Part shown: piece after piece, positions 7,320 through 15,139 of the stretch
How positions within the stretch are numbered: the first letter of the stretch is position 1
Layout: each line of letters opens with the position of its first letter
Assembly: GCA_944381145.1 (NCBI GenBank)
Contig: CALWJZ010000013.1
Location: 1-32,968 of the forward strand
Direction: 5' to 3'
From: an uncultured Clostridia bacterium
GTDB lineage: Bacteria > Bacillota > Clostridia > Christensenellales > UBA1242
DNA: 32,968 nucleotides
Notes under the pieces: generated by a model
Told to the model about the DNA's origin: nothing
Databases searched by the model: none
What the model saw: only the letters and a program-made list of their open reading frames with translations
Position numbers and translations under genes: made by a program

Positions 7320-7886
7320 TTATTTATCCTTAAAAATTTTAGAAAATAATTTAACAAGGATTATCCCAACAACTGTACTACATACAGTTGCTAAAAATGT
7401 TGGAATAATTATATCCGATGGACTTACGCTTCCTGCACTGACTCTAAGTCCTATTACAGTTGTTGGTATTAACTGCATACTTGTTGAGTTAAGTATAATA
7501 ACCATAATCATTGCTGATGTAGCATACTTACTTTTTTTATTATCTAAACCTGCAATAGCATTTATTCCACTAGGCGTACTTGCGTTACCCATTCCAAATA
7601 AATTGCTAGTAATATTTATTGCAATTTGATTTTCTGTATATTCATCTACTTTGCCAAACAATAATTTAATTATTGGTCTCAAAATTTTGCTTATTTTTTT
7701 GTCTAGTCCTGTATGTTCAACAATCTTTAATATTCCTAACCATAAAGTGTATATTCCCCAAAGTTTAATGCATAGAGAAATTGCTTTGCTTCCACCAGCA
7801 AGAAGTGTATCCATCGTCACTTCAACATTATTGATAAGTAACAATCCCATTCCTACTAGCATTACGCTTGTCCAAACAAAATTCAT
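7320..7886 (-). CDS. spmA: spore maturation protein SpmA
   Basis: 188 residues, membrane protein of the Gate/nucleoside-recognition family and partner of SpmB. Recognisable stretches: N-terminal MNFVWTSVMLVGMGLLL, LWLGILKIVEHTGL (family: W.G.m.iaE.sGL), the polar segment NITSNLFGMGNASTPSGINA, which in the family reads N..AN.lGLGnAATP.G..A, and MVIILNSTSMQLIPTTVIGLR. AAAGGA lies 8 nt before the ATG. It is divergent from metG, and the metG promoter lies within the shared 143-bp spacer. No forespore or mother-cell sigma promoter could be defined with confidence. Confidence 0.92.
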   Translation of the reverse strand: MNFVWTSVMLVGMGLLLINNVEVTMDTLLAGGSKAISLCIKLWGIYTLWLGILKIVEHTGLDKKISKILRPIIKLLFGKVDEYTENQIAINITSNLFGMGNASTPSGINAIAGLDNKKSKYATSAMIMVIILNSTSMQLIPTTVIGLRVSAGSVSPSDIIIPTFLATVCSTVVGIILVKLFSKIFKDK

Positions 7887-7916
7887 GATTTTAGTCCTTT
7901 ATTTCAAATTATTCTC

Positions 7917-7945
7917 TTTACAAAAAACATCATCTCATGTATAAT
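7917..7945 (+). promoter_or_regulatory. promoter of metG-tatD-rsmA
   Basis: -35 TTTACA (7917-7922), 17-nt spacer, -10 TATAAT (7940-7945). The predicted leader is about 78 nt. It contains no T-box or SAM-riboswitch-like structure that I can see. Confidence 0.75.
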
Positions 7946-8029
7946 TTACTAGTAATATATGTGTGAAAGTTGATATTTAGAAATACTAACTATAAATATA
8001 AATATTTTTTATTCTAATGGGAGATAATC

Positions 8030-10003
8030 ATGAAAACTGATAAAAATTATTACATTACAACACCTATTTATTATGCAAGTGGAAAACTAACTGTTGGACA
8101 TTGTTATAGTACAGTCCTTGCCGATATTTGTGCAAGATTTTATAGACTTAATGGATATAACGTATTTTATGCAACTGGAAGCGATGAACATGGTCTAAAA
8201 ATTTCTAGGGTTGCAGAACAAAATGGAATGTCTCCTCAACAATTTGTTGATAAAACAGTATTAGAATTCAAAGAAATTTGGAAAAAATTAGGTATTACGT
8301 ATGATAAATTTATAAGAACTACCGATGTAGAACACGTTGAGTTAGTTAAAAAAGTTTATGATAAATTATTTAAACAAGGCGACATTTATTTAGGTGAATA
8401 TAAAGGACTTTATTGTGTACCTTGCGAAACTTTTTTCACTGAATCTCAGTTAGTTGATGGAAAATGTCCTGATTGTGGAAGACCTGTTGAATTAACTAAA
8501 GAAGAATGTTATTTCTTGAAACTTAGTAAATATCAAAAATTTTTGGAAGATTATTTTGAACAACATCCAAATTTTTTGGTGCCTGAAACAAGAAAAAATG
8601 AAATATTTAACAACTTCATTAAACCTGGTATTTCTGATTTGTGTGTTTCTAGAACAACGTTTGATTGGGGAATTAGACTTCCTTTTAATAATAAACATGT
8701 TGCATACGTTTGGATTGATGCTCTTCTAAATTACTTATCCGTTTTGGGTTATGGAACTGAAAATGACAAAAACTACAAAGATTTTTGGCCTTGTAACGTT
8801 CATGTTGTCGGAAGAGATATTACAAGATTTCACGCAATTATTTGGCCAATTCTTCTAAAAATGTTAGATTTGCCACTTCCTGCTCAAATTCATTCAACTG
8901 GATTTATTACTCTCAAAGGAGATAAAATTAGCAAATCAAAAAGTAATGGATTTGACCCTATTAGTTTGATAGATAGATATGGTGCAGATGCATTAAGATA
9001 TTATCTTGCAAAATTAGGACCATTATATAATGATATACCTTATACATCAGAACAATTTATTAACACTATCAATTCTGATTTGTGTAACGATTTGGGTAAT
9101 TTAGTGAGTCGAACGCTTGCAATGATAACTCAATATAATAATTCTATTATCCCAGAACCAAAACTACGTGATTCTGAAGAGACAGATTTGGAAACTTCTT
9201 GCAATCAAATTCTTGATAACTGCATCACACTTATGAAAAATCAAAACATTGATCAAATGGTAAATAAGATATTCACTTTAATTAGGCAAGCAAATAAATA
9301 TATTGATTTAACTGAACCTTGGAAACTATCAAAAGACTCAAACAAAAAAGATAAATTGCACACTGTACTCTACTATTTGAGCGAAACTATTCGTATTGCA
9401 ACCACATTATTGCAAGCAATATTAATTGAAGTTCCTGCAAAAATTTTCAAAAAATTCGGATACGAGAAAGAGTTACAAACTTTCGAAAGCATCAAAAAGT
9501 TTAGTACAAATAACTACGGACAAAAAGTAGAAAAAGGCGATAACTTATTCCCAAGATTAGATGTAGAAAAAGAAATAGCTTATTTGGACACCCCAAATCA
9601 AACTGAAAACAAAGAGACAAAAGTAGAGAAAAATACACAAGCAAATAACGCAGAAGAAAAAGCAAACACAATAAATTATATTTCAATTGAAGATTTTAGC
9701 AAAGTTAAACTTTTGACAGGTAAAATTATTAACAGCGAAAGAATCGAAGGTGCAGACAAGTTACTAAAAAATACTGTTGAAATAGGCAAAGAGACAAAAA
9801 CTATATGTAGCGGAATTGCAAAATGGTATAAACCAGAAGAATTAATAGGAAAAATTGTAATTGTAGTTAGCAATCTTCCACCAAGAAAATTAAGAGGCAT
9901 AGAAAGTCAGGGAATGTTGCTTTGTGCAGAAGACACAGAAAAAGATATTATAAGTTTATTAACTGTTGACAAATTAGTTTCTAGTGGCTGTGAGGTTTGC
10001 TAG
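8030..10003 (+). CDS. metG: methionyl-tRNA synthetase with C-terminal tRNA-binding domain
   Basis: 657 residues, the usual length of the bacterial form with the extra domain. It charges tRNA-Met using ATP and methionine. In order: Rossmann core with the HIGH-type motif TVGH (residues 21-24, after TPIYYASGKL); connective domain with a zinc knuckle of four Cys (Cys129, Cys132, Cys146, Cys149); the KMSKS loop present as KISKS (299-303); the helical anticodon domain; an acidic/Lys-rich linker (about 525-545); and a Trbp111-like OB domain from about 550 (SIEDFSKVKLLTGKI...NLPPRKLRGIESQGM). GGGAG stands 7 nt before the ATG. Its stop directly abuts tatD (TAG ATG), as in the metS-yabD order of Bacillus. 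Confidence 0.98.
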   Translation: MKTDKNYYITTPIYYASGKLTVGHCYSTVLADICARFYRLNGYNVFYATGSDEHGLKISRVAEQNGMSPQQFVDKTVLEFKEIWKKLGITYDKFIRTTDVEHVELVKKVYDKLFKQGDIYLGEYKGLYCVPCETFFTESQLVDGKCPDCGRPVELTKEECYFLKLSKYQKFLEDYFEQHPNFLVPETRKNEIFNNFIKPGISDLCVSRTTFDWGIRLPFNNKHVAYVWIDALLNYLSVLGYGTENDKNYKDFWPCNVHVVGRDITRFHAIIWPILLKMLDLPLPAQIHSTGFITLKGDKISKSKSNGFDPISLIDRYGADALRYYLAKLGPLYNDIPYTSEQFINTINSDLCNDLGNLVSRTLAMITQYNNSIIPEPKLRDSEETDLETSCNQILDNCITLMKNQNIDQMVNKIFTLIRQANKYIDLTEPWKLSKDSNKKDKLHTVLYYLSETIRIATTLLQAILIEVPAKIFKKFGYEKELQTFESIKKFSTNNYGQKVEKGDNLFPRLDVEKEIAYLDTPNQTENKETKVEKNTQANNAEEKANTINYISIEDFSKVKLLTGKIINSERIEGADKLLKNTVEIGKETKTICSGIAKWYKPEELIGKIVIVVSNLPPRKLRGIESQGMLLCAEDTEKDIISLLTVDKLVSSGCEVC

Positions 10004-10789
10004 ATGCTAATAGATTCTCATGCTCATTTAACAGATGAAAAATTTAACGAAAACAGATTTGACATCATTTCATCTTTATCAAAAAACAATGTCGAAAAAG
10101 TTTTTTGTGTAGCCTATAACAAAAAAAGCATCAAAGAAGTATTTGAATTATCTCAAAAATTTGAAAATATTTATGCAATTATAGGTATTCACCCTGAAGA
10201 AGTAGATGACTTTGATGATGAAACAATTCAGTTAATAAAAGAATATTCAAAAAATAGCAAAGTAATAGGCATTGGCGAAATTGGTCTTGATTATCACTTC
10301 AGAAAAGACAATATTCAAAAGCAAAAACAAATTTTTGTTGAACAAATAAAACTCGCCTATGAATTGCAATTACCTATTAGTATTCACAATAGAGAAAGCA
10401 CTGGAGATTTATTAAAAATATTAGAAGAAAACAAACAGTTTTTAACATACGGTGGTGTACTCCATTGTTTTAGCGAAAGTGTAGAAGTATATAATATAAT
10501 AAAAAAATTTGGTCTAAAAATTGCATTCGGAGGAACTTTAACTTTTAAAAATAATGTTACAGCAACAAAGGTTTGTGAAATTGCAAATCTAGATGATATT
10601 TTGATTGAAACTGATTGTCCATATTTGACACCAGTCCCTTTTAGGGGGCAAACTAATGAACCTAAAAATGTTTCTTTGGTTGCCCAAAAAATTGGAGAAA
10701 TAAAAAAATTAAGTTATGACACAATAGTTTCAAAAACCACACAGAATGCCCTTAATTTATTTACTAAAGCGAGTTTAAATGGGAATTGA
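10004..10789 (+). CDS. tatD: TatD family metal-dependent DNase/hydrolase
   Basis: 261 residues, a TIM-barrel amidohydrolase-fold metalloenzyme. TatD/YabD proteins are divalent-metal DNases with 3'-5' exonuclease activity, linked to DNA quality control. The metal ligands are in place: His6 and His8 in DSHAHL, Glu in GIGEIGLDYH near 92, His in ISIHNRE near 125, His in LHCFSES near 150 and Asp in LIETDCPYLTP near 202. It is translated with metG (0-nt gap) and overlaps rsmA by 11 nt. In Bacillus rnmV (ribonuclease M5) lies between tatD and rsmA; here there is no room for it. No ribosome site of its own is needed if translation is coupled to metG. Confidence 0.96.
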   Translation: MLIDSHAHLTDEKFNENRFDIISSLSKNNVEKVFCVAYNKKSIKEVFELSQKFENIYAIIGIHPEEVDDFDDETIQLIKEYSKNSKVIGIGEIGLDYHFRKDNIQKQKQIFVEQIKLAYELQLPISIHNRESTGDLLKILEENKQFLTYGGVLHCFSESVEVYNIIKKFGLKIAFGGTLTFKNNVTATKVCEIANLDDILIETDCPYLTPVPFRGQTNEPKNVSLVAQKIGEIKKLSYDTIVSKTTQNALNLFTKASLNGN

Positions 10790-11612
10790 TATTTTAAATA
10801 AACATTCATTTAACTTTAACAAAGCTTATGGTCAAAACTTTATTTTTGACAAAAATTTTTTGGAATCTATTGTAATAGGAATTGTTGATAAAAACACTAA
10901 TGTTGTAGAAATTGGCGCAGGTGCTGGAACATTAACTTCTATTCTATGCCAAAATGCAAAAAAAGTTGTAAGTTTCGAAATAGACAAAAATTTAAAGCCA
11001 GTACTGGAAGAAACACTGGCACCTTATGATAATATAGAATTAATTTTTGAAGATATTATGAACTTTAACATAAAAAATCTTGAAGAAAAATTTGACGATG
11101 AATATGTTATTGTTGCAAATTTACCATATTACATTACAACTCCTATAATTTTCAAGTTTCTTGAAAATTCAAGATTTTTAAGTTCAATGACTATAATGGT
11201 ACAACTGGAAGTAGCAGAAAGATTAGTTGCAAAGCCAGGTACAAAAGAATATGGAGCAATTACCCCTGCTATTGATTATAGAGCGAACGCAAAAATAATA
11301 AAAAAAGTTAGTCGAAAAATGTTTACTCCTATACCAAATGTAGATAGTGCCATAGTTCAAATAAACTTTATAAAAAATAAATATAATATTGAAAATACAC
11401 AATTGCTTGATCAAACCATAAAATCTGCTTTTTCAATGCGTAGGAAAACACTAGCAAATAATTTAAAAAATACTTTTAACTTAACTTCTAGTGTCATAGA
11501 TTCAATTTATAAAGATTTGAATTTGGACAAAAATATACGAGGAGAAACACTTACAACTAAGCAATTTGTAGAATTATCAAATATATTAAATAAATATAAA
11601 AGTAAAGCGTAA
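10779..11612 (+). CDS. rsmA: 16S rRNA dimethyladenosine transferase RsmA (KsgA)
   Basis: 277 residues, standard length. It dimethylates A1518 and A1519 of 16S rRNA late in small-subunit assembly. Signatures: YGQNFIFD near 17-24 (the family's .GQNFL.D), motif I VVEIGAGAGTLTS near 42-54, FEIDK near 66, the catalytic motif NLPYYITTPII near 114-124, and the C-terminal AFSMRRKTLANNL. Start ATG 10779 overlaps tatD, so translation is coupled. The stop codon lies in the loop of the operon terminator. RsmA completes a translation-related operon with metG. Confidence 0.97.
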   Translation: MGIDILNKHSFNFNKAYGQNFIFDKNFLESIVIGIVDKNTNVVEIGAGAGTLTSILCQNAKKVVSFEIDKNLKPVLEETLAPYDNIELIFEDIMNFNIKNLEEKFDDEYVIVANLPYYITTPIIFKFLENSRFLSSMTIMVQLEVAERLVAKPGTKEYGAITPAIDYRANAKIIKKVSRKMFTPIPNVDSAIVQINFIKNKYNIENTQLLDQTIKSAFSMRRKTLANNLKNTFNLTSSVIDSIYKDLNLDKNIRGETLTTKQFVELSNILNKYKSKA

Positions 11613-11627
11613 GCTTTACTTTTTTTT
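11600..11627 (+). terminator. intrinsic terminator of metG-tatD-rsmA
   Basis: A 9-bp perfect stem (AAGTAAAGC 11600-11608 with GCTTTACTT 11613-11621) has the loop GTAA, which contains the rsmA stop codon. The T-run continues to 11627. Confidence 0.9.
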
Positions 11628-11629
11628 AC

Positions 11630-11713
11630 AAAAAAAGCGCTACTAGGGGTGAGTTAGTCCCCATAGTAGCAATAAAAAAGGAGTTATTTACAAACTAATA
11701 TTTTCATATTAGC
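11630..11713 (-). ncRNA. predicted small RNA with anti-Shine-Dalgarno single strand
   Basis: Not a recognised family. A near-consensus minus-strand promoter (11720-11748) points into about 84 nt with no open frame. Reading 5' to 3' there is a 7-bp hairpin with a GAAA tetraloop (CTAATAT 11712-11706, ATATTAG 11701-11695). An unpaired stretch follows with AACTCCTTTTTT (11685-11674), the exact complement of an AAAAAAGGAGTT ribosome site. Last comes a strong GC-rich hairpin (GCTACTA and GGGG pairing with CCCC and TAGTAGC, 11670-11639, one bulged base), then GCG and seven T (11636-11630), an intrinsic terminator. The layout is that of a trans-acting sRNA that masks ribosome sites. Transcription start and function are inferred. 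Confidence 0.65.
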
Positions 11714-11719
11714 TCTTAA

Positions 11720-11748
11720 ATTATAACAAATCGGCAATTTATGGTCAA
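11720..11748 (-). promoter_or_regulatory. promoter of the predicted small RNA
   Basis: Minus strand: -35 TTGACC (11748-11743), exactly 17 nt, -10 TATAAT (11725-11720). Expected start near 11712-11714, at the foot of the first hairpin. No coding gene lies downstream before the terminator. Confidence 0.75.
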
Positions 11749-11891
11749 ATAATTTAAATATTTTAATCAAAAATTTCGTTCGACAAAAGAAGTTAAAAAT
11801 CGTTTAATTCATATAAAAAATAAAAATTATTTTAACATTGTACAAGCTATAGATAATATATACTAATTAAGAATATATGTAGGTGGTGATT

Positions 11892-12917
11892 ATGAACGCT
11901 TTTAAAAAAACAATTTTTTTGTCAAACAAATCAAACAATTCACAAAAATGCATGTGCATTCTAACATTAGAGAAAAAAAATAATGGACATTTTTGCACAT
12001 TAAAAACTTACAATATTGACTTAAACAAAGATTTGGTTCTAGGAATTAAGTCTGAAGACAAGATTATCAAACAAAATATTATTCTAAATAATGGAAGTTA
12101 TAATTTTTTAATAAATCAAAATTTTGATTTAAACAACAATATTAGTTGTGTTCTTTTGGAAGTAAAAGATAAAGATATGGTACCTGTTGCATGGGGAAGT
12201 GAAAAAAGTGAAAATTATAAAATTCAAATTATAAATAATTTAAAAAATAGCATATCCAAATTAAGCAAACTAGAAAAAAAAGATACAAACAGTCCTAACT
12301 TAATAAATGAAAACTTGTCAATAAACGATTTGAAAAAAGAGAATAATTTATATGATACAAGATTAAATAATGATAAAGAAGATTATTTGAATAATCCAAT
12401 AGAAGAATTGCAAGACAACTATACACAAATTTCATTACAAGAAGAAGAAATACATAATCAAGACGATGTTGCTCAGGTTGCAAATATTTCTAGCCTATTT
12501 GAAAGTAGCGATGAAGAAATTAATGAAGATATTGACAATGCAATGAATACAGAAAATGAACCTTTAAATAAAAATAATAAAGAACATAAATTTTATTCTA
12601 TGATTGCTGAGCAATTAGAAGAATTATTTGATAAATATCCTAGAGAAGATAATCTTGAAAAACTGGTTGAAAATAGTCGTTGGGTTAAAATAAATTTTGA
12701 AGATAATGACAAATATTATGTAGTAGGCATTATTTATATGAATAACGATATTAAATATATTTGTTATGGGGTACCTGGTGAATTTAATACTGAACCACCT
12801 AGAGAATTGAAAGAATATAGTCAATGGCTTCCTACAAATACATCTAATCCTTATACCAATGGTTATTGGGTGATGTACCAAGATGCTGATAGTGGTGAAA
12901 ATGTTATAATTAATTAA
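11892..12917 (+). CDS. uncharacterised protein: N-terminal beta-rich domain, acidic linker, C-terminal WVMYQDAD-type domain
   Basis: 341 residues from ATG 11892; AGGTGG 5 nt upstream fits that start better than the upstream in-frame GTG codons. Residues about 1-110 look like a compact beta-rich domain (KTIFLSNKSNN, VLLEVKDKDMVPVAWGSEKS). About 110-230 is an Asn/Asp/Glu-rich, low-complexity linker, probably disordered. The last 105 residues form a well-conserved-looking domain: IAEQLEELFDKYPREDNL, SRWVKINFEDNDKYYVVGII, YICYGVPGEFNTEPP, ELKEYSQWLPTN and GYWVMYQDADSGENV. I recall similar C-terminal domains in hypothetical proteins of Clostridia but know no function. There is no signal peptide or membrane segment, so it is probably cytoplasmic. 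It stands alone, with the sRNA gene divergent upstream and a terminator downstream. Confidence 0.85.
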   Translation: MNAFKKTIFLSNKSNNSQKCMCILTLEKKNNGHFCTLKTYNIDLNKDLVLGIKSEDKIIKQNIILNNGSYNFLINQNFDLNNNISCVLLEVKDKDMVPVAWGSEKSENYKIQIINNLKNSISKLSKLEKKDTNSPNLINENLSINDLKKENNLYDTRLNNDKEDYLNNPIEELQDNYTQISLQEEEIHNQDDVAQVANISSLFESSDEEINEDIDNAMNTENEPLNKNNKEHKFYSMIAEQLEELFDKYPREDNLEKLVENSRWVKINFEDNDKYYVVGIIYMNNDIKYICYGVPGEFNTEPPRELKEYSQWLPTNTSNPYTNGYWVMYQDADSGENVIIN

Positions 12918-12925
12918 TAAAAAAA

Positions 12926-12960
12926 ACGTAGAGAAACAAAATGTTTCACTCTACGTTTTT
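12926..12960. terminator. bidirectional terminator
   Basis: Outer stem ACGTAGAG (12926-12933) with CTCTACGT (12949-12956), extended by an inner AAAC/GTTT pairing. T-run after it on the plus strand and A-run before it. It ends the 341-aa gene and the convergent coiled-coil gene. Confidence 0.85.
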
Positions 12961-13189
12961 ATTTTGATCTCTCAAATCCTTCGTATTCTTCTATTAATGC
13001 ATTAATTCTATCTAATTCATTTTGTAAAATTTGGGCTTTGCTTTGATATTTAATAATTATGGACTTGACATTTGTTAATTCTTCCAAATAATACTCTCTT
13101 GAATTTAATGCGTTTTTATATTCTAAATAAAATTCTTGTTCACTTTTTTTGTCTAAATTTTCTAAATACTCTTTAACTTCGTTGGACAT
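12959..13189 (-). CDS. small coiled-coil protein, unknown function
   Basis: 76 residues, highly charged (rich in Glu, Lys, Asn), with almost continuous heptad-like helix: LENLDKKSEQEFYLEYKNAL, then LEELTNVKSIIIKYQSKAQI and LQNELDRINALIEEYEGF. No Cys, no membrane segment and no DNA-binding motif that I recognise. AAGGAG lies 9 nt before ATG 13189. The gene has a perfect consensus promoter (13217-13245) and a terminator, so it is a complete monocistronic unit and probably well expressed. This argues that it is real in spite of its size. It could be a small structural or regulatory coiled-coil protein; nothing in the neighbours points to a pathway. Confidence 0.8.
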   Translation of the reverse strand: MSNEVKEYLENLDKKSEQEFYLEYKNALNSREYYLEELTNVKSIIIKYQSKAQILQNELDRINALIEEYEGFERSK

Positions 13190-13216
13190 TTAAATATCTC
13201 CTTATTTTGATACAGC

Positions 13217-13245
13217 ATTATAACATAGTAAATATTGTATGTCAA
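13217..13245 (-). promoter_or_regulatory. perfect consensus promoter of the coiled-coil gene
   Basis: Minus strand: TTGACA (13245-13240), 17-nt spacer, TATAAT (13222-13217), matching the housekeeping-sigma consensus at all 12 positions. Expected start near 13210, about 20 nt before ATG 13189. Confidence 0.85.
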
Positions 13246-13290
13246 TATCACAATTTGTAAAGTTAAACAATAATTTTTTGATAAATATCG

Positions 13291-14205
13291 TTATTTTAAA
13301 AACCCTTGAATAATCATATCTTCAGCTTCTTTTTCGGTAAGGCCTAAAGACATAAGTTTGATAATTTGTTCACCAGCAATTTTTCCGATAGCCGCCTCAT
13401 GTACAAGGTTTGCATCAACGCAATTTGCAACAATTTCAGGTGTAGATATAATTTTTGAATTGTCCATAATTATTGCATCACATTCCACATGTCCAAAACA
13501 CAAATTATTACCTGTTACTTTGCTAATAAACTCCTGGATACTTTGTCCTTTGGCAACACTCCTACTTGTCACTTCACATGAACTATTTTGACCAGTTAAT
13601 AACACATCAAAATTCGTATTAGCCTGTTGATTTTCTGAAGTTAATATTTTTTCTTTTATAACTAGTTTTGCATTGTCTGAAACTTCAGCAATAGTTTTTC
13701 TTTGCGAATATGACACTCCACCCAATTGAGTTGTTTCCATTAACATATAAGAGCCATTGTCTAAATATACTTCAGTAATTGGATTTAAGATTTTTTCTCC
13801 ACTCTGCCCCACACCTAAATGTTTCTCAACATATTTAACTTTTGCATTTTTTCCGATATGAAAAGTATGTATTCCATTGTGTTCACTAGAATTTTTATCT
13901 GGGTTATGTATTCCACAGCCTGCTACAATCAAAATATCGCTATTATCACCTATATAAAAATCGTTATATACTACATCTTTAATTCCACTCTCAGTTATTA
14001 TTACTGGAATATGTACACTTTCATTAATAGTATTGGGTTTGATTATTATATCAATACCACTTTTATCTTTTTTTGAAACTATTTCAATATTTGCAGTGTT
14101 TTTTTTGTCAATACCTTTCCCGTTTTGTCTAATATTATATGCTCCAGCAGGAATTTGATGCAAGTCAGAAACTGCAAGCAATAAATCTTTTTCTATTTTA
14201 TTCAT
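13291..14205 (-). CDS. SufB/SufD-family iron-sulfur scaffold protein, short form
   Basis: 304 residues, much shorter than classical SufB (about 465-495), keeping mainly the beta-helix core and C-terminal helices. SufB proteins assemble [Fe-S] clusters on a scaffold driven by the SufC ATPase. The functional residues of SufB are present: Cys242 in VECDAIIM (equivalent to E. coli Cys405 in my alignment by eye) and His269-Glu270 in NLVHEAAIGKI (equivalent to the His-Glu pair). So it is SufB-like, not SufD-like, in its active site. It overlaps the upstream ATPase gene by 8 nt. No sufD, sufS, sufU or sufE is adjacent. This fits the two-component SUF-like minimal system (SmsB/SmsC) described for archaea and anaerobes; I base that on memory. 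Confidence 0.88.
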   Translation of the reverse strand: MNKIEKDLLLAVSDLHQIPAGAYNIRQNGKGIDKKNTANIEIVSKKDKSGIDIIIKPNTINESVHIPVIITESGIKDVVYNDFYIGDNSDILIVAGCGIHNPDKNSSEHNGIHTFHIGKNAKVKYVEKHLGVGQSGEKILNPITEVYLDNGSYMLMETTQLGGVSYSQRKTIAEVSDNAKLVIKEKILTSENQQANTNFDVLLTGQNSSCEVTSRSVAKGQSIQEFISKVTGNNLCFGHVECDAIIMDNSKIISTPEIVANCVDANLVHEAAIGKIAGEQIIKLMSLGLTEKEAEDMIIQGFLK

Positions 14206-14926
14206 AATAATCTCCTTGCAATCTTGAGCAATACCTTTTTGAATTTAAATTTGGCAAAATTTCATCTTTTTTGCCATACATAGAAATTTTTGAATTATCC
14301 ATAACAACTATTTTATCTGCTATATTTAATATTTTTTCTTGATGAGATATTATGAGATTTGCTCCACCATTTTTTTGTTTATTTTCATTAAATGCTGAAA
14401 TTAATCCTTCAAAACTCCATAAATCAATTCCTGCTTCTGGTTCATCAAACATATTTAACTTTGCATTTCTAGCAAGAGTTGTTGCAATTTCTATTCTTTT
14501 TAACTCACCACCTGACAAACTATCATCTAATTCTCTATCTATATAATCTCTAGCACAAAGTCCAACTTTGGATAAATAATTACATACATCCATAACTTTC
14601 AAATTGGAATTATTTGCTGATGTTAACAAATCTTTTACTGTAAGTCCTTTAAATCTTACTGGTGTTTGAAAAGCATAAGATATTCCCAATTTTGCTCTAT
14701 TTGTTATAGTCATGTTTGTAATATTCACACCATCAAAGTAAATTTTACCACTAGATACTGGTATAATACCCATAATAATTTTCATAAGAGTGCTTTTTCC
14801 ACTACCATTATGTCCGGTTATAACTACTGTTTCATTATCGCCAATTTCTAGATTTATATTTTTTAATATATCTTTTTGTTTGCCATTTTCATTTACAGAA
14901 TAACAAACATTATCTAATTTTAACAT
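14198..14926 (-). CDS. sufC: SufC-like ABC ATPase of Fe-S cluster assembly
   Basis: 242 residues, normal for SufC (about 250). It powers conformational change of the SufB-type scaffold; it is soluble, not a transporter. Walker A GHNGSGKST (38-46), Q-loop in SYAFQTPVRFKGL (84-96, the SufC-typical F-Q-x-P), signature LSGGELKR (137-144), Walker B LNMFDEPEAGID (157-168, with the SufC-type D-E-P/T-x-x-G-L/I-D), and His-switch ISHQ (194-197). AAGGAG precedes ATG 14926 by 6 nt. It is the first gene of a two-gene operon with the short SufB-like protein. A minus-strand TATAAT about 30 nt upstream is a plausible -10; no good -35 was found. Confidence 0.93.
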   Translation of the reverse strand: MLKLDNVCYSVNENGKQKDILKNINLEIGDNETVVITGHNGSGKSTLMKIIMGIIPVSSGKIYFDGVNITNMTITNRAKLGISYAFQTPVRFKGLTVKDLLTSANNSNLKVMDVCNYLSKVGLCARDYIDRELDDSLSGGELKRIEIATTLARNAKLNMFDEPEAGIDLWSFEGLISAFNENKQKNGGANLIISHQEKILNIADKIVVMDNSKISMYGKKDEILPNLNSKRYCSRLQGDYYE

Positions 14927-15024
14927 GAAGTCTCCTTATTTATTAATAACACATAGATTATACAATAAAATTATCTTAATTACTAGTATTTTTTCAAAGT
15001 TCAGTTTGTATTAATTTTTTTTTG

Positions 15025-15040
15025 TGATATTATAATATCA
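15025..15040. repeat. perfect 16-bp palindrome between sufC and the RluA gene
   Basis: TGATATTATAATATCA reads the same on both strands and carries TATAAT on each strand. It lies in the divergent 213-bp spacer, about 100 nt from either start codon. It could be an operator or a chance product of AT richness; the rest of the spacer (14927-15139) shows no gene. Confidence 0.4.
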
Positions 15041-15139
15041 ATCGATTAATAAACATTCATGATTGAAAATAATTAATTAAAATGTAAAAGAAAATTTTAT
15101 TTATAATATCTAAATAAATATACGAAAAGGTTTTTTAGA

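Noticed and set aside
7946..8029. T-box or SAM riboswitch in the metG leader
   Set aside because: The leader is only about 78 nt and has no T-box motif, specifier stem, or terminator hairpin.
11674..11690. Plus-strand ribosome site AAAAAAGGAG as the start of a small gene
   Set aside because: No start codon follows within reach; the sequence is better explained as the complement of the anti-SD stretch of the predicted small RNA.
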